From assembly GCA_964371725.1 (NCBI GenBank), contig CAYJNQ010000007.1:16860-80859 (forward strand): a stretch of 64,000 nt of DNA, written 5' to 3'. The DNA is from JAAYCI01 sp964371725 (GTDB taxonomy: Bacteria > Bacillota > Clostridia > Oscillospirales > Ruminococcaceae). Below, piece by piece: positions 11,831 to 19,933 of this stretch. How positions within the stretch are numbered: the stretch's first letter is position 1; each line of letters opens with the position of its first letter. The translations under genes were made by a program, and so were the position numbers. The notes beneath the pieces were generated by a model that was not told the DNA's origin, did no database searches, and saw only the letters and a program-made list of their open reading frames with translations.

Positions 11831-12583
11831 TTAGCTTGCGGAATAGCCACCGTCCATGATGACAGATGCCCCAATCATATCTTTGGAGTAAGAGGAGCAA
11901 AGATACAAAACGGTGTTGGCAACGCTGTCCACCTCTACAAGGCGCTTTGTGGGACGAATGGCACTGAGTTTTTCCACATCCTCTTTCGGGAACGATTCCA
12001 CCATGGGTGTTTGCATGGTGCCCGGGGCAATGGCGTTGATATTGATGCCTTGTTCTGCAAATTCAACCGCAGCGGCTTTTGTAAGCCCGTTTACGGCATG
12101 TTTGCTGCAAATATAGGCGGAGAAACCCGCATAGCCACCGTTAAAGGCCGCTTCAGAGGTTACATTTACAATTTTCCCAAAACGGTTTTTGCTCATGATT
12201 TTGAGCTCGTTTTGCATACACTGATAAACGCCTTTTACATTGATATCCATAATTTGGTCATACTGCTCCACACTCGTCTCTAAGAATGGATGCAATTCGC
12301 CGGTGATGGCAGCGTTATTCACAGCAAAATCCAATGTTCCATACTTTTCCAAAATAATGTTCATGGCGTTTTCGATGTCGGCATTGTTCACAACGTCTCC
12401 TTTAATGAACAAGGCGCCCTCGCAGATTTCATTGAGTTCTTTTTCAATCCGCTTTCCGTCGACCTCATCGCGGCCAAACAAAACCACTTTTGCACCTGCT
12501 TGTGCAAATTTTTTGCAAATTACTGCGCCCAAACCTTTGGTTCCACCAGTGACAAAAACCACGCGATTTTGAATATCTTGCAT
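11831..12583 (-). CDS. Short-chain dehydrogenase/reductase (SDR family)
   Basis: A 250-residue classical SDR with the Rossmann motif TGGTKGLG at residues 12-19, NNAAITG at 89-95, and the catalytic Ser143, Tyr157 and Lys161 (YICSK). It is an NAD(P)-dependent oxidoreductase; the FGRDE segment after the second strand gives no firm cofactor preference. The C-terminus MIGASVIMDGGYSA is typical of the 3-oxoacyl-ACP reductase/glucose 1-dehydrogenase-like branch. The start ATG is at 12581-12583 behind GAGGG, with its own promoter and terminator, so it is monocistronic. The substrate (hydroxyacyl, sugar or steroid) cannot be inferred from context. Confidence 0.92.
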   Translation of the reverse strand: MQDIQNRVVFVTGGTKGLGAVICKKFAQAGAKVVLFGRDEVDGKRIEKELNEICEGALFIKGDVVNNADIENAMNIILEKYGTLDFAVNNAAITGELHPFLETSVEQYDQIMDINVKGVYQCMQNELKIMSKNRFGKIVNVTSEAAFNGGYAGFSAYICSKHAVNGLTKAAAVEFAEQGININAIAPGTMQTPMVESFPKEDVEKLSAIRPTKRLVEVDSVANTVLYLCSSYSKDMIGASVIMDGGYSAS

Positions 12584-12617
12584 TGTCTGCCCTCACTTTT
12601 AAAACATATTTGTATCT

Positions 12618-12647
12618 ATGCTACCACATAAGGAAAGGGCTCGTCAA
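12618..12647 (-). promoter_or_regulatory. Promoter of the SDR gene
   Basis: TTGACG (12642-12647), an 18-base spacer and TAGCAT (12618-12623) on the minus strand, about 35 bases before the start codon. Confidence 0.55.
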
Positions 12648-12848
12648 ATTTTCAGTGTGAACGGTTTTTCTGTGCGTTTTTAAGCATTACACGATTTTTT
12701 CACTTTTTTTTGTAATGATTTTCACATTCAAACACTACACTGGGTCATATCAAATGATATTTGCCTACAGTGGCGACGACGCAAGTTGAATCCATTTGGA
12801 CAAACCCAAAAAGGCAGTAAAAAAATGAGCCAACAGGAGGAGAATGAT

Positions 12849-14183
12849 ATGTCCTACTTTGAAAAACGCCCGGATGGAAGCTATGCACCAAACCCACATC
12901 CACAAGGCACACCCGGGGTGCACAAAGCCCATGCCCCCGACACACCGAACGTACACAACGACTATGCAAGGCCGCCGGGTGCTTCGGCATTTGGCGAACA
13001 CGCGCACACCTATTCGTCCAACCAGCAAAATCCACATTCCCTGCGATACGACCCTGCACCCCGTCCATCACCAAAGAAAAAACGTTCAACAGCAAAATTT
13101 CTGGGCGGAACAGCCTTTCTCTTGGCCTGTGCCATGGCCGGCTTTGGTGGAAGTGCCTTGGCCATCAATCTGCTTGCACCCACAAACAACAGTTCGATTA
13201 TTTATCAAAGTGCAGGGGGAGCCGTGGCAGATGAGATTTCTACAGAAGGTTCAACGATTGCCGACATTGCACAAACCAGCGGCCAGTCGGTGGTTTCTAT
13301 TCAAACCGAAAGCGTGCTAAGCAATATTCTTAACCAAACGCAAGAGGTGGTGGGAGCCGGTAGCGGTGTTATCATCAGCGAGGATGGCCTGATTCTGACG
13401 AATAACCATGTTGTAGAGGGCGCGCAGAACATTACCGTCACCCTGGTGGATGGCAGACAGTTTAAGGCCGCTGTGCTGGGAACCGATTCCGCCACCGACG
13501 TCGCTTTAATTCAAATTGAGGCCGAAGGGCTTGCGCCGGTGGTGTTGGCTGATTCGAGCGAAATACAGGTGGGTGATTTTTGCCTTGCGATAGGCAACCC
13601 CACGGGCGAATTGGGAGGTACGGTTACAGATGGTATTATTTCTGCTTTAGAGCGTGAAATTACAATTCAAGGAACCCCGATGACGCTGATACAAATGAGC
13701 GCACCCGTGAACCCCGGGAACTCCGGTGGTGGCCTGTTCAACAGCCGGGGCGAGCTTGTGGGCATTGTCAACGCAAAAAATGGTGATAGCGGCAATGAGG
13801 GTCTCGGCTTTGCCATTCCCATCAACACGGCCATGGATGTGGCCGAAGAGCTTTTGGAGAACGGTTATGTGCAAGGGCGTCCGATGCTGGGTATCACCGC
13901 CGTAACCGTAAGTGAACAAGATATGGCATCCGTGGGGGTAAGCCGCCCGGGTCTTTATGTGAACGAAGTGGTTTCGGGCAGCGGTGCCGAAGAGGCCGGT
14001 CTACAAAGTGGCGATAGAATCGCAACTTTCGAAGGTGTTGAAATTGTAGACCTGTTCGATTTGAGCAGTGAGTTGGCAAAATTCAACCCGGGCGATACGG
14101 TGAGCTTGGAAATCGAAAGAGACGGCTCACTGTATAGCGTAGAGCTCGAATTGGACGAGCAACAACCAAGCAATGTAGCCTAA
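12849..14183 (+). CDS. HtrA/DegP-like membrane serine protease
   Basis: A 444-residue S1C protease. The start at 12849 is set by AGGAGG eight bases upstream; an upstream in-frame ATG at 12786 lacks a ribosome site. The N-terminal 80 residues are rich in Pro, His and Asn and probably cytoplasmic, followed by one membrane anchor (about 84-107). The trypsin-like domain carries the catalytic triad His187 (TNNHVVEG), Asp217 (ATDVALIQ) and Ser292 (NPGNSGGGLF). One PDZ domain follows (about 330-435). HtrA proteins degrade or refold damaged extracytoplasmic proteins. A palindrome ATATCA-AA-TGATAT at 12747-12760 lies about 90 bases upstream and might be an operator. Confidence 0.95.
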   Translation: MSYFEKRPDGSYAPNPHPQGTPGVHKAHAPDTPNVHNDYARPPGASAFGEHAHTYSSNQQNPHSLRYDPAPRPSPKKKRSTAKFLGGTAFLLACAMAGFGGSALAINLLAPTNNSSIIYQSAGGAVADEISTEGSTIADIAQTSGQSVVSIQTESVLSNILNQTQEVVGAGSGVIISEDGLILTNNHVVEGAQNITVTLVDGRQFKAAVLGTDSATDVALIQIEAEGLAPVVLADSSEIQVGDFCLAIGNPTGELGGTVTDGIISALEREITIQGTPMTLIQMSAPVNPGNSGGGLFNSRGELVGIVNAKNGDSGNEGLGFAIPINTAMDVAEELLENGYVQGRPMLGITAVTVSEQDMASVGVSRPGLYVNEVVSGSGAEEAGLQSGDRIATFEGVEIVDLFDLSSELAKFNPGDTVSLEIERDGSLYSVELELDEQQPSNVA

Positions 14184-14241
14184 ATCGTGTTGACGTTATG
14201 ATAGAAATAAAACTGGTGAAATCCACAACAATTTGTTTGGT

Positions 14242-14274
14242 AAAGCGGCCTCATCCACAAGATGTGGTCGTTTT
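14242..14274 (+). terminator. Probable terminator of the htrA-like gene
   Basis: A hairpin with several G-T pairs (AAAGCGGCCTCAT with ATGTGGTCGTTT, 7-base loop) followed by a short T-rich tail. Confidence 0.45.
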
Positions 14275-14499
14275 ACTTCTTGATAATGCGCAGGTAATTC
14301 AAACGGCATAGGAAATAAATGCGGTTTTTTTATCGAATATTCATAGTTTATTCATAATTGGGTGTTACGATGGTTTACATGGTCAAAAAAGGAAAAAACA
14401 GTTTCTTTCTTGACTGCACGGTAGAAAACAAGTTTGAAGCCTATGCGAATAGCAACTGCAAAAGAGGTTTTAAAGGAAGAAGGAAGGTTTGTTCTTAGC

Positions 14500-15105
14500 A
14501 TGCAAATGAAAGACCATTTCGTATCCGAAACCGCAACATCCTCAGTAGAAGAAAAAAAGCAAAATGCGCAGGGAAATTCAAAGTTCGTGATTGTATTGGT
14601 TTTAACGCTTAGCTTAATTCTGGCATTGAGCACGGTTTTATTGGTGCCTTTATTCGTAGATGGTGCCGAGGTAACCACGGCCTCCTCGGGTGCAACACTT
14701 GCCCCCGCACAGCCACGGTCATCTCAAAGTTTTGAAGCGATGTCGGATGCGGTTGCCGTTTTGGGTTTCACGCCAAGCGTGCCAAACACCACACCCGACG
14801 GGTATCAATTGAAAGAGATTCGAGTGTTGGATGGCGATATTCTTGAGCTGGAATATGTTTCAGACCAAGATGTGTTGCTCTTTAGAACAGCGCTTGGGGC
14901 AGAGGATTTATCTTTAACCGACACATCGGTGTATGCGTTTACCTTGTCGGACGAAGACGGTTCTGTGGTTCGCAGTTATTTGGGTGAAAGCCAAGAGGAA
15001 CTGTACCTAGCCATCTGGGCGCAAGAAGAGGCCAGTTATGCATTGTTATCCGAAAAGGGTTTGAATGAATCGGATATGGCCAGTATTGCCGGAAATATTG
15101 CCTAG
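14500..15105 (+). CDS. Membrane-anchored protein with DUF4367-like extracytoplasmic domain
   Basis: About 201 residues from the ATG at 14500; in-frame starts also exist at 14434 (TTG) and 14443, and none has an ideal ribosome site (GGAAGG ends 12 bases before 14500). A short cytoplasmic segment is followed by one transmembrane helix (IVLVLTLSLILALSTVLLVP) and an extracytoplasmic domain. The latter has TPDGYQLKEIRVLDGDILE, then SDQDVLLFRTA, and ends with LLSEKGLNESDMASIAGNI, resembling the DUF4367 tail often found on anti-sigma factor-like membrane proteins. No zinc-binding anti-sigma domain or partner sigma factor gene is seen, so the role is unassigned. It has its own terminator. Confidence 0.75.
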   Translation: MQMKDHFVSETATSSVEEKKQNAQGNSKFVIVLVLTLSLILALSTVLLVPLFVDGAEVTTASSGATLAPAQPRSSQSFEAMSDAVAVLGFTPSVPNTTPDGYQLKEIRVLDGDILELEYVSDQDVLLFRTALGAEDLSLTDTSVYAFTLSDEDGSVVRSYLGESQEELYLAIWAQEEASYALLSEKGLNESDMASIAGNIA

Positions 15106-15122
15106 GGATTGAATTCGGTTTT

Positions 15123-15176
15123 AAAAAGACAGGTAGTGTGGCGGATGGAATAACAGCCACACCACCTGTCTTTTTT
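15123..15176 (+). terminator. Strong terminator
   Basis: GACAGGTAGTGTGGC pairs with GCCACACCACCTGTC (one mismatch) and is followed by six T. Confidence 0.85.
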
Positions 15177-15204
15177 GATAAAAGCTTCCTTTCAAAATTT
15201 ATCG

Positions 15205-15233
15205 TTGAAACATCGGTGATAAATGCGTATAAT
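15205..15233 (+). promoter_or_regulatory. Promoter of the BTAD regulator-galE unit
   Basis: TTGAAA (15205-15210), exactly 17 bases, TATAAT (15228-15233); the first gene starts about 90 bases downstream. Confidence 0.7.
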
Positions 15234-15321
15234 ATAGATACCATTATAATTTTGAAGATAGAATACAGATGCGTTTGCATTTTGCCGAGAGACGAAGCTA
15301 TGAGCAGAAAGGGGGCGGATC

Positions 15322-16518
15322 TTGCAAGTTCAAAAAATCCGAATTCATATGTTGGATTCATTTTCGGTTTGGGTGAACGGGCAGTTGGTCATCCAAAGTG
15401 CGTCTCGGCTTACAAAGCCGTGGCAACTATTTTGTTTTTTGGTTTTAAACAAGGAGAAGTTCATCAGTAGCCGCAAACTCATTGCTACGCTGTGGGAGGA
15501 TGACACACTGGCAGACCCGGCCAATGTGCTTAAAAATGCTGTGTATAGCCTGCGCAAGGAGTTGAATGGGGGCGCAAGCGGAACGGAAAGCCCCATCATT
15601 TATTCCTCCGGAAGTTATCGCTTTGACCCAGCCGTAGAGCTGGAATTGGATCTTGATTATTTCAACAGTTACTGCGATTTTTCAAAAAGGCAGGAAGAGA
15701 GCTCTGCCGTGCGTATGGAACATTGCCGCGAGGCAATGGAGGTGTATAAAAGCGATTTTTTACCACAGCTTGATCAAGAGCTTTGGGCGGTGCCTTTTTT
15801 CATTAACAATCGTCAGAAGTACTTAGACTGTGTGCATCGTCTTTGCGAATACCTATGGAAACAGGGGAAATACCGTGAACTGCTCGAAGTGGTGAACAAG
15901 CCTTTCCAGCTGGACATATTGGACGACGAGGCTTTGGTGTTTCAACTGCGTGCACTCAACGAGCTCAAAATGTTTCGCGTTGCGGTAACCACGTACTCAA
16001 AAGTGGTGCGGCAGTACCGCAACAATGTGGGGGGAACCCCACCGCAAGAGGCAAGGGCTTTGTATCAGCTGGCCAGTGAAAAGGTGAATAAAACCGAACA
16101 GGACATCATGATTATCAAAGCCGATCTCACAAGTGGCGAACAAATTTCCAGGCCGCAACGCGGAGCTTATTTTTGCCACTATAGCGATTTCCATCAGGTG
16201 TATGCCCTGTTGAAGCGTGCGTCTGAGCGAAACTGTCAAATGTTGGTGTTGGCGTTGTTCACCTTAACACCCTTGCAAAAGTCGGACATTCAGCCGAATG
16301 ATTTGGCACGTGCCATGGCTGAATTTAAGGTTGTGTCTATGAACACTTTGCGCAAGGCCGATTCGTTTGCGCGGTATTCACAAAATCAATATTCTGTTTT
16401 GCTAAGCGTCTCCTCGCTAGAGGCAGGAAGGCTTGTGCGAGACCGTATCTGCGACAGTTTTTCCAAAACACCGGCAGCCCGTCAGTTTGGTTTGGAAGCA
16501 AAGATGGCGGAGGTATAG
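15322..16518 (+). CDS. BTAD (SARP-like) transcriptional regulator with degenerate GGDEF-like tail
   Basis: A 398-residue protein with TTG start at 15322 behind GGGGGCGG. Residues 1-100 form an OmpR-like winged helix as in SARP regulators (LTKPWQLFCFLVLNKEKFIS, then LWEDD and LKNAVYSLRKEL). Residues about 110-255 are an all-helical bacterial transcriptional activator domain. The last 130 residues look like a GGDEF fold without the active site: LRKADSFARYSQNQYSVLL aligns with the region where diguanylate cyclases have R-x-GGDEF. It is probably a DNA-binding regulator with a non-catalytic nucleotide-sensing or dimerisation tail. It is 35 bases upstream of galE and likely regulates or is co-transcribed with it. 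The GGDEF relation is my inference from the pattern. Confidence 0.82.
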   Translation: MQVQKIRIHMLDSFSVWVNGQLVIQSASRLTKPWQLFCFLVLNKEKFISSRKLIATLWEDDTLADPANVLKNAVYSLRKELNGGASGTESPIIYSSGSYRFDPAVELELDLDYFNSYCDFSKRQEESSAVRMEHCREAMEVYKSDFLPQLDQELWAVPFFINNRQKYLDCVHRLCEYLWKQGKYRELLEVVNKPFQLDILDDEALVFQLRALNELKMFRVAVTTYSKVVRQYRNNVGGTPPQEARALYQLASEKVNKTEQDIMIIKADLTSGEQISRPQRGAYFCHYSDFHQVYALLKRASERNCQMLVLALFTLTPLQKSDIQPNDLARAMAEFKVVSMNTLRKADSFARYSQNQYSVLLSVSSLEAGRLVRDRICDSFSKTPAARQFGLEAKMAEV

Positions 16519-16553
16519 AGACTGCCCATGAAATGAAGGGAGGACGTGAAACT

Positions 16554-17570
16554 TTGTCTGTTCTTGTAACCGGAGGTGCCGGATATATCGGAAGCCACAC
16601 CTGTGTGGAGTTGTTAAACGCGGGCTATGAGGTATTGGTTGCCGATAACCTTGCGAATTCCAGCGAAAAGGCTTTGCATCGTGTGCAGAAGATTGCGGAA
16701 AAAAAATTGCAATTTGTTCAAATCGACTTGACAAATACACAGCATACAGAAAGGCTGTTTCAAGAGCATAAAAACATAGAGGCTGTGGTACACTTTGCTG
16801 CTTTAAAAGCGGTGGGAGAAAGTGTGAAGCAACCGCTGGAATACTACACAAACAACCTCGCATGTACCTTATCGGTGTTAAATGCCATGAAAAAGGCAGG
16901 GGTTGTGCGCTTTGTTTTTTCTTCTTCGGCCACGGTGTATGGGGAACACAATCCGGTGCCTTTTCGCGAGGATATGCCCTCGGCAGCCACGAGCCCTTAC
17001 GGGTATACAAAACTATGTATTGAGCGCATTTTACAAGATATTTGTGTGGCAGACCCCACGTTTTCTGCCACATTGCTACGCTATTTCAACCCGATTGGCG
17101 CACACCCATCGGGCCTGATTGGAGAAGATCCGAGCGGCATTCCCAACAATTTGGTTCCATATATTGCGCGCGTGGCCACGGGCGAGTATGAGAAAGTGCG
17201 TGTATTTGGCAATGACTATGAAACAAAAGATGGCACCGGTGTGCGAGATTACATCCATGTGGTGGATTTGGCCAGGGGTCATGTGGCGGCCGTGAAAAGG
17301 TTTGAAAGCAAAGGCGGCTTGTTTGTATGCAACCTCGGTGCCGGAAAGGGCTACAGCGTGCTGGAAGTGATTGAAGCCTATGCGAAGGCATGTGGAAAAA
17401 ATTTACCTTATGAAATTTTGCCGCGTAGAGCCGGAGACATTGCCGAGATGTATGCCGATGCTTCCCGTGCCAAAAACGAGCTCGGCTGGCAAACCCAGCT
17501 GGATTTAGATGCGATGTGTTGTGATAGTTGGAATTGGCAGAAAAACAACCCGAATGGGTATCAAACATAG
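16554..17570 (+). CDS. galE: UDP-glucose 4-epimerase
   Basis: GalE interconverts UDP-glucose and UDP-galactose with bound NAD in the Leloir pathway. The TTG at 16554 is preferred because GGGAGG lies ten bases upstream and gives the usual 338-residue protein starting MSVLVTGGAGYIGSH; the ATG at 16533 would overlap the ribosome site. Seen are the Rossmann glycine motif GGAGYIGSH, the catalytic Ser and YGYTK (Tyr-x-x-x-Lys), and RYFNPIGAHPSG. It sits between the BTAD regulator and a sugar nucleotidyltransferase with 35- and 21-base gaps, forming a nucleotide-sugar unit. Confidence 0.96.
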   Translation: MSVLVTGGAGYIGSHTCVELLNAGYEVLVADNLANSSEKALHRVQKIAEKKLQFVQIDLTNTQHTERLFQEHKNIEAVVHFAALKAVGESVKQPLEYYTNNLACTLSVLNAMKKAGVVRFVFSSSATVYGEHNPVPFREDMPSAATSPYGYTKLCIERILQDICVADPTFSATLLRYFNPIGAHPSGLIGEDPSGIPNNLVPYIARVATGEYEKVRVFGNDYETKDGTGVRDYIHVVDLARGHVAAVKRFESKGGLFVCNLGAGKGYSVLEVIEAYAKACGKNLPYEILPRRAGDIAEMYADASRAKNELGWQTQLDLDAMCCDSWNWQKNNPNGYQT

Positions 17571-17591
17571 TGAGTGAAAGGACACATAAAT

Positions 17592-18512
17592 ATGGAGAAA
17601 CCGATTCTTGTAGTGCTGGCGGCCGGAATGGGAAGCCGTTATGGAGGGCTCAAACAAATTGATCCGGTGGGCCCAAATAAAGAATTGATCATCGACTATT
17701 CTTTGTATGATGCAAAGCGGGCCGGCTTTGAGAAGGTTGTTTTCATCATCAAACACGAAATCGAAGAGGATTTTAAAAGGGCAATCGGAAACCGGGTGGA
17801 GAAAAACATCGAAGTGGCCTATGCCTTCCAACAATTGGAAAAATTACCAAAGGGATTCTCTGTGCCACAAGGCCGCGTGAAACCGTTTGGCACCTCCCAT
17901 GCGCTTTTGTGTGCAAAAGAATTCATCAATGGCCCGGTGGCGGTTATCAATGCCGATGATTACTATGGGCCGGAAGCCTACAAGGCTCTCTATCAATTTC
18001 TCACAGAGCCTAAATCAAACCAGAAGCATCACTATGCCATGGTGGGATATCATGTTGAGAACACCGTTACCGAGCACGGAAGTGTAACACGTGGCGTGTG
18101 CAAAGCGGATGAGAATGGTTTTTTATGCAATATTGTGGAGACTACCGGTATAGAAAAAGCAGAAATCGGTGCAAGAGCACCGGCGGAAAAAGACGGGGAA
18201 TGGGAAAAAATTGCGCCCGAAACACTGGTGTCGATGAACTTTTGGGGCTTTGATAAGAGTTTTATAGAGGAATTGGAGGCGGAATTTCCCAACTTTTTGG
18301 CCGAAAACCTGCCAAAGAACCCTGAAAAATGTGAATTTTTATTGCCAAGCTCGATACAATTACTCATCAAAAGTGAAAAGGCAGATGTGAAAGTGCTGTC
18401 TAGCTCGGATCGTTGGTGGGGGGTTACATATCAAGAGGATAAGCCCGGTGTGATGCAGGCGCTAAAACAAAAGCATGAAAGCGGGCAGTATCCAACACCG
18501 CTTTGGGGTTAA
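17592..18512 (+). CDS. Sugar-phosphate nucleotidyltransferase family protein
   Basis: A 306-residue protein with the nucleotidyltransferase signature VLAAGMGSRYGGLKQ at the N-terminus and an IDYSLYDA motif, plus the metal-binding INADDYYG. ATG at 17592 is preferred over 17574 because AAAGGA is correctly spaced. The enzymes couple an NTP with a sugar 1-phosphate to give a nucleotide sugar; proximity to galE suggests UDP-glucose or a related product, but the sequence is not the classic GalU type and nucleotide and sugar remain open. The C-terminal half (VSMNFWGFDKSF, then LLPSSIQLL) is typical of this group. Confidence 0.88.
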   Translation: MEKPILVVLAAGMGSRYGGLKQIDPVGPNKELIIDYSLYDAKRAGFEKVVFIIKHEIEEDFKRAIGNRVEKNIEVAYAFQQLEKLPKGFSVPQGRVKPFGTSHALLCAKEFINGPVAVINADDYYGPEAYKALYQFLTEPKSNQKHHYAMVGYHVENTVTEHGSVTRGVCKADENGFLCNIVETTGIEKAEIGARAPAEKDGEWEKIAPETLVSMNFWGFDKSFIEELEAEFPNFLAENLPKNPEKCEFLLPSSIQLLIKSEKADVKVLSSSDRWWGVTYQEDKPGVMQALKQKHESGQYPTPLWG

Positions 18513-18529
18513 AAAGAAGCGCTTATCGC

Positions 18530-18558
18530 TTGCATCTATGGCAAAATGCGAGTATAAT
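18530..18558 (+). promoter_or_regulatory. Near-consensus promoter upstream of the 18.6-kb lipoprotein
   Basis: TTGCAT (18530-18535), 17 bases, TATAAT (18553-18558). Transcription would begin near 18565, directly before a terminator-like hairpin. Confidence 0.7.
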
Positions 18559-18569
18559 ATATAGACTGG

Positions 18570-18593
18570 GCCGCTGTGCGCAGCGGCTTTTTT
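18570..18593 (+). terminator. Terminator-like hairpin just after a promoter
   Basis: GCCGCTG-TGCG-CAGCGGC followed by six T. It may end transcription from the galE unit, and it also falls at the very 5' end of the transcript from the promoter at 18530-18558. Confidence 0.75.
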
Positions 18594-18645
18594 ATGCAAT
18601 GAGAAAGAAAAGCGCTTGGCACTTTTCCGAAGGGAGCTTAAAAAA

Positions 18646-19683
18646 TTGAAGAAAAACAGATGGATTTCACTGTTGGTAGTGTCTGGTTTGTGCATGTCTT
18701 TCACGGGGTGTATCGGAAATTTCTATGAGAATATTGGCTCGGTGGATGGCCGTGAGATTTCCTCCGGCTTGTATTTGAATTTGCAATATGATGCATACAA
18801 TCTGGGATATTCCATGTTGGAAGATGCGGAACAAGACCCGTTCGACCAAGAGATAGAAGGGCTCTCATTTGAGGATTGGCTTTCGCAAGAAACCGATAGA
18901 AAATTGCGCGAATATGTGGCCATAGAACGTCTTAGCGCCGAAAATGAAGTGGTTTTAAGTGAGGAAAGCCTCACTTATCGAGACCAACTATCATCCTACT
19001 GGGACTTTTCAAGTGAATCTTACACAGAGAATGGCATCAGTTACGACACCATGATGCGCACCACCACAATCGGTTTACTAAAAGACGACTTGTTCACGTT
19101 TTATTATGGGCCGGATGGTGAGCTTGCCAAAAGTGATGAGGAAATTCGTGCAGACTATGATGAGCAGTTCGGCACAATTGAATACATCTCTCTGCCTTTT
19201 AATACATTGAGCGACCCTGTTGAAGAAAAAGAGGACGAGGTGATGGCAGTTGCCGAGGAGCTGCGCGCGCGCTTAGAGGCGGGGGATGCCATTGAAGATG
19301 TGGCCGCAGATGGCGTGGAGCAGGTTTATGAAATAACAGGGAGAGAGTTTTTGGAAGACAGCGCTTCCACGGCGGTGGCAACCAATTACCTTGAATTTGC
19401 CGGCGGGGAGGATGACGAGTATTACCCGACGGAGTTCCGTACTGGCTTGCAGGAAATGGCCGAGGGAGATGTGGGCATCCACAAGATGGGTAGCACTTTG
19501 TTGGTGTATCGCCGTGTGCCAAATTTCGAGAGTGACGAGGCGTTTGATACAGAGCGAAGCAATGTGGTAAGGCGTCTCTATCAGGATGAATTTGACGAAT
19601 TTTTAGTCGAAACATATGAAGGCTATCCCCTTGAATTCACCTTTGGTGCACGTAGCTATTTAAGCCCCAAAAAGATTGTATAA
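18646..19683 (+). CDS. Lipoprotein, possibly a SurA/PrsA-like foldase
   Basis: A 345-residue predicted lipoprotein. TTG at 18646 with AGGGAG eight bases upstream is the preferred start; the upstream ATG at 18616 overlaps the ribosome site. The signal peptide ends in a lipobox (SFTGC, about residues 17-21). Right after it is SVDGREISSGLYLNLQYDAY, the pattern by which SurA/PrsA N-terminal chaperone domains start, followed by a helical region. A later block (IRADYDEQFGTIEYISLPF, then a Glu-rich stretch) resembles the linker before parvulin domains, but I see no clear parvulin catalytic site. It probably acts outside the membrane in protein folding; this is inferred. A strong terminator follows. 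Confidence 0.8.
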   Translation: MKKNRWISLLVVSGLCMSFTGCIGNFYENIGSVDGREISSGLYLNLQYDAYNLGYSMLEDAEQDPFDQEIEGLSFEDWLSQETDRKLREYVAIERLSAENEVVLSEESLTYRDQLSSYWDFSSESYTENGISYDTMMRTTTIGLLKDDLFTFYYGPDGELAKSDEEIRADYDEQFGTIEYISLPFNTLSDPVEEKEDEVMAVAEELRARLEAGDAIEDVAADGVEQVYEITGREFLEDSASTAVATNYLEFAGGEDDEYYPTEFRTGLQEMAEGDVGIHKMGSTLLVYRRVPNFESDEAFDTERSNVVRRLYQDEFDEFLVETYEGYPLEFTFGARSYLSPKKIV

Positions 19684-19693
19684 TGTCAAAGTA

Positions 19694-19736
19694 AAAAGAA
19701 GGCTGTTTCATGCACATTGAAACAGCCTTCTTTTTT
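19694..19736 (+). terminator. Strong terminator
   Basis: AAGAAGGCTGTTTCA pairs perfectly with TGAAACAGCCTTCTT around a short loop, then a run of T. Confidence 0.9.
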
Positions 19737-19835
19737 GTTAAACAATAAGGGTCCCTTACCACAAGCGTCTGCCACGAAACAGAAAGATTACGGTTTTCTG
19801 CCTTGTATTTTGCCCGGCATCTCAAAACCCGTGCA

Positions 19836-19858
19836 AGGCGGTTTTATGCAAACCGCCT
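19836..19858 (-). terminator. Possible terminator of gadB
   Basis: A perfect 9-base inverted repeat AGGCGGTTT/AAACCGCCT with a 5-base loop lies about 75 bases downstream of gadB. No T-run adjoins the stem, so termination is uncertain. Confidence 0.4.
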
Positions 19859-19933
19859 CTGATGTAAAAACAAGCACGATAAGAGATGGGTAAATCTCCG
19901 GTTATTGAGCCGACACTGCCTGTTTTCTGCCTA

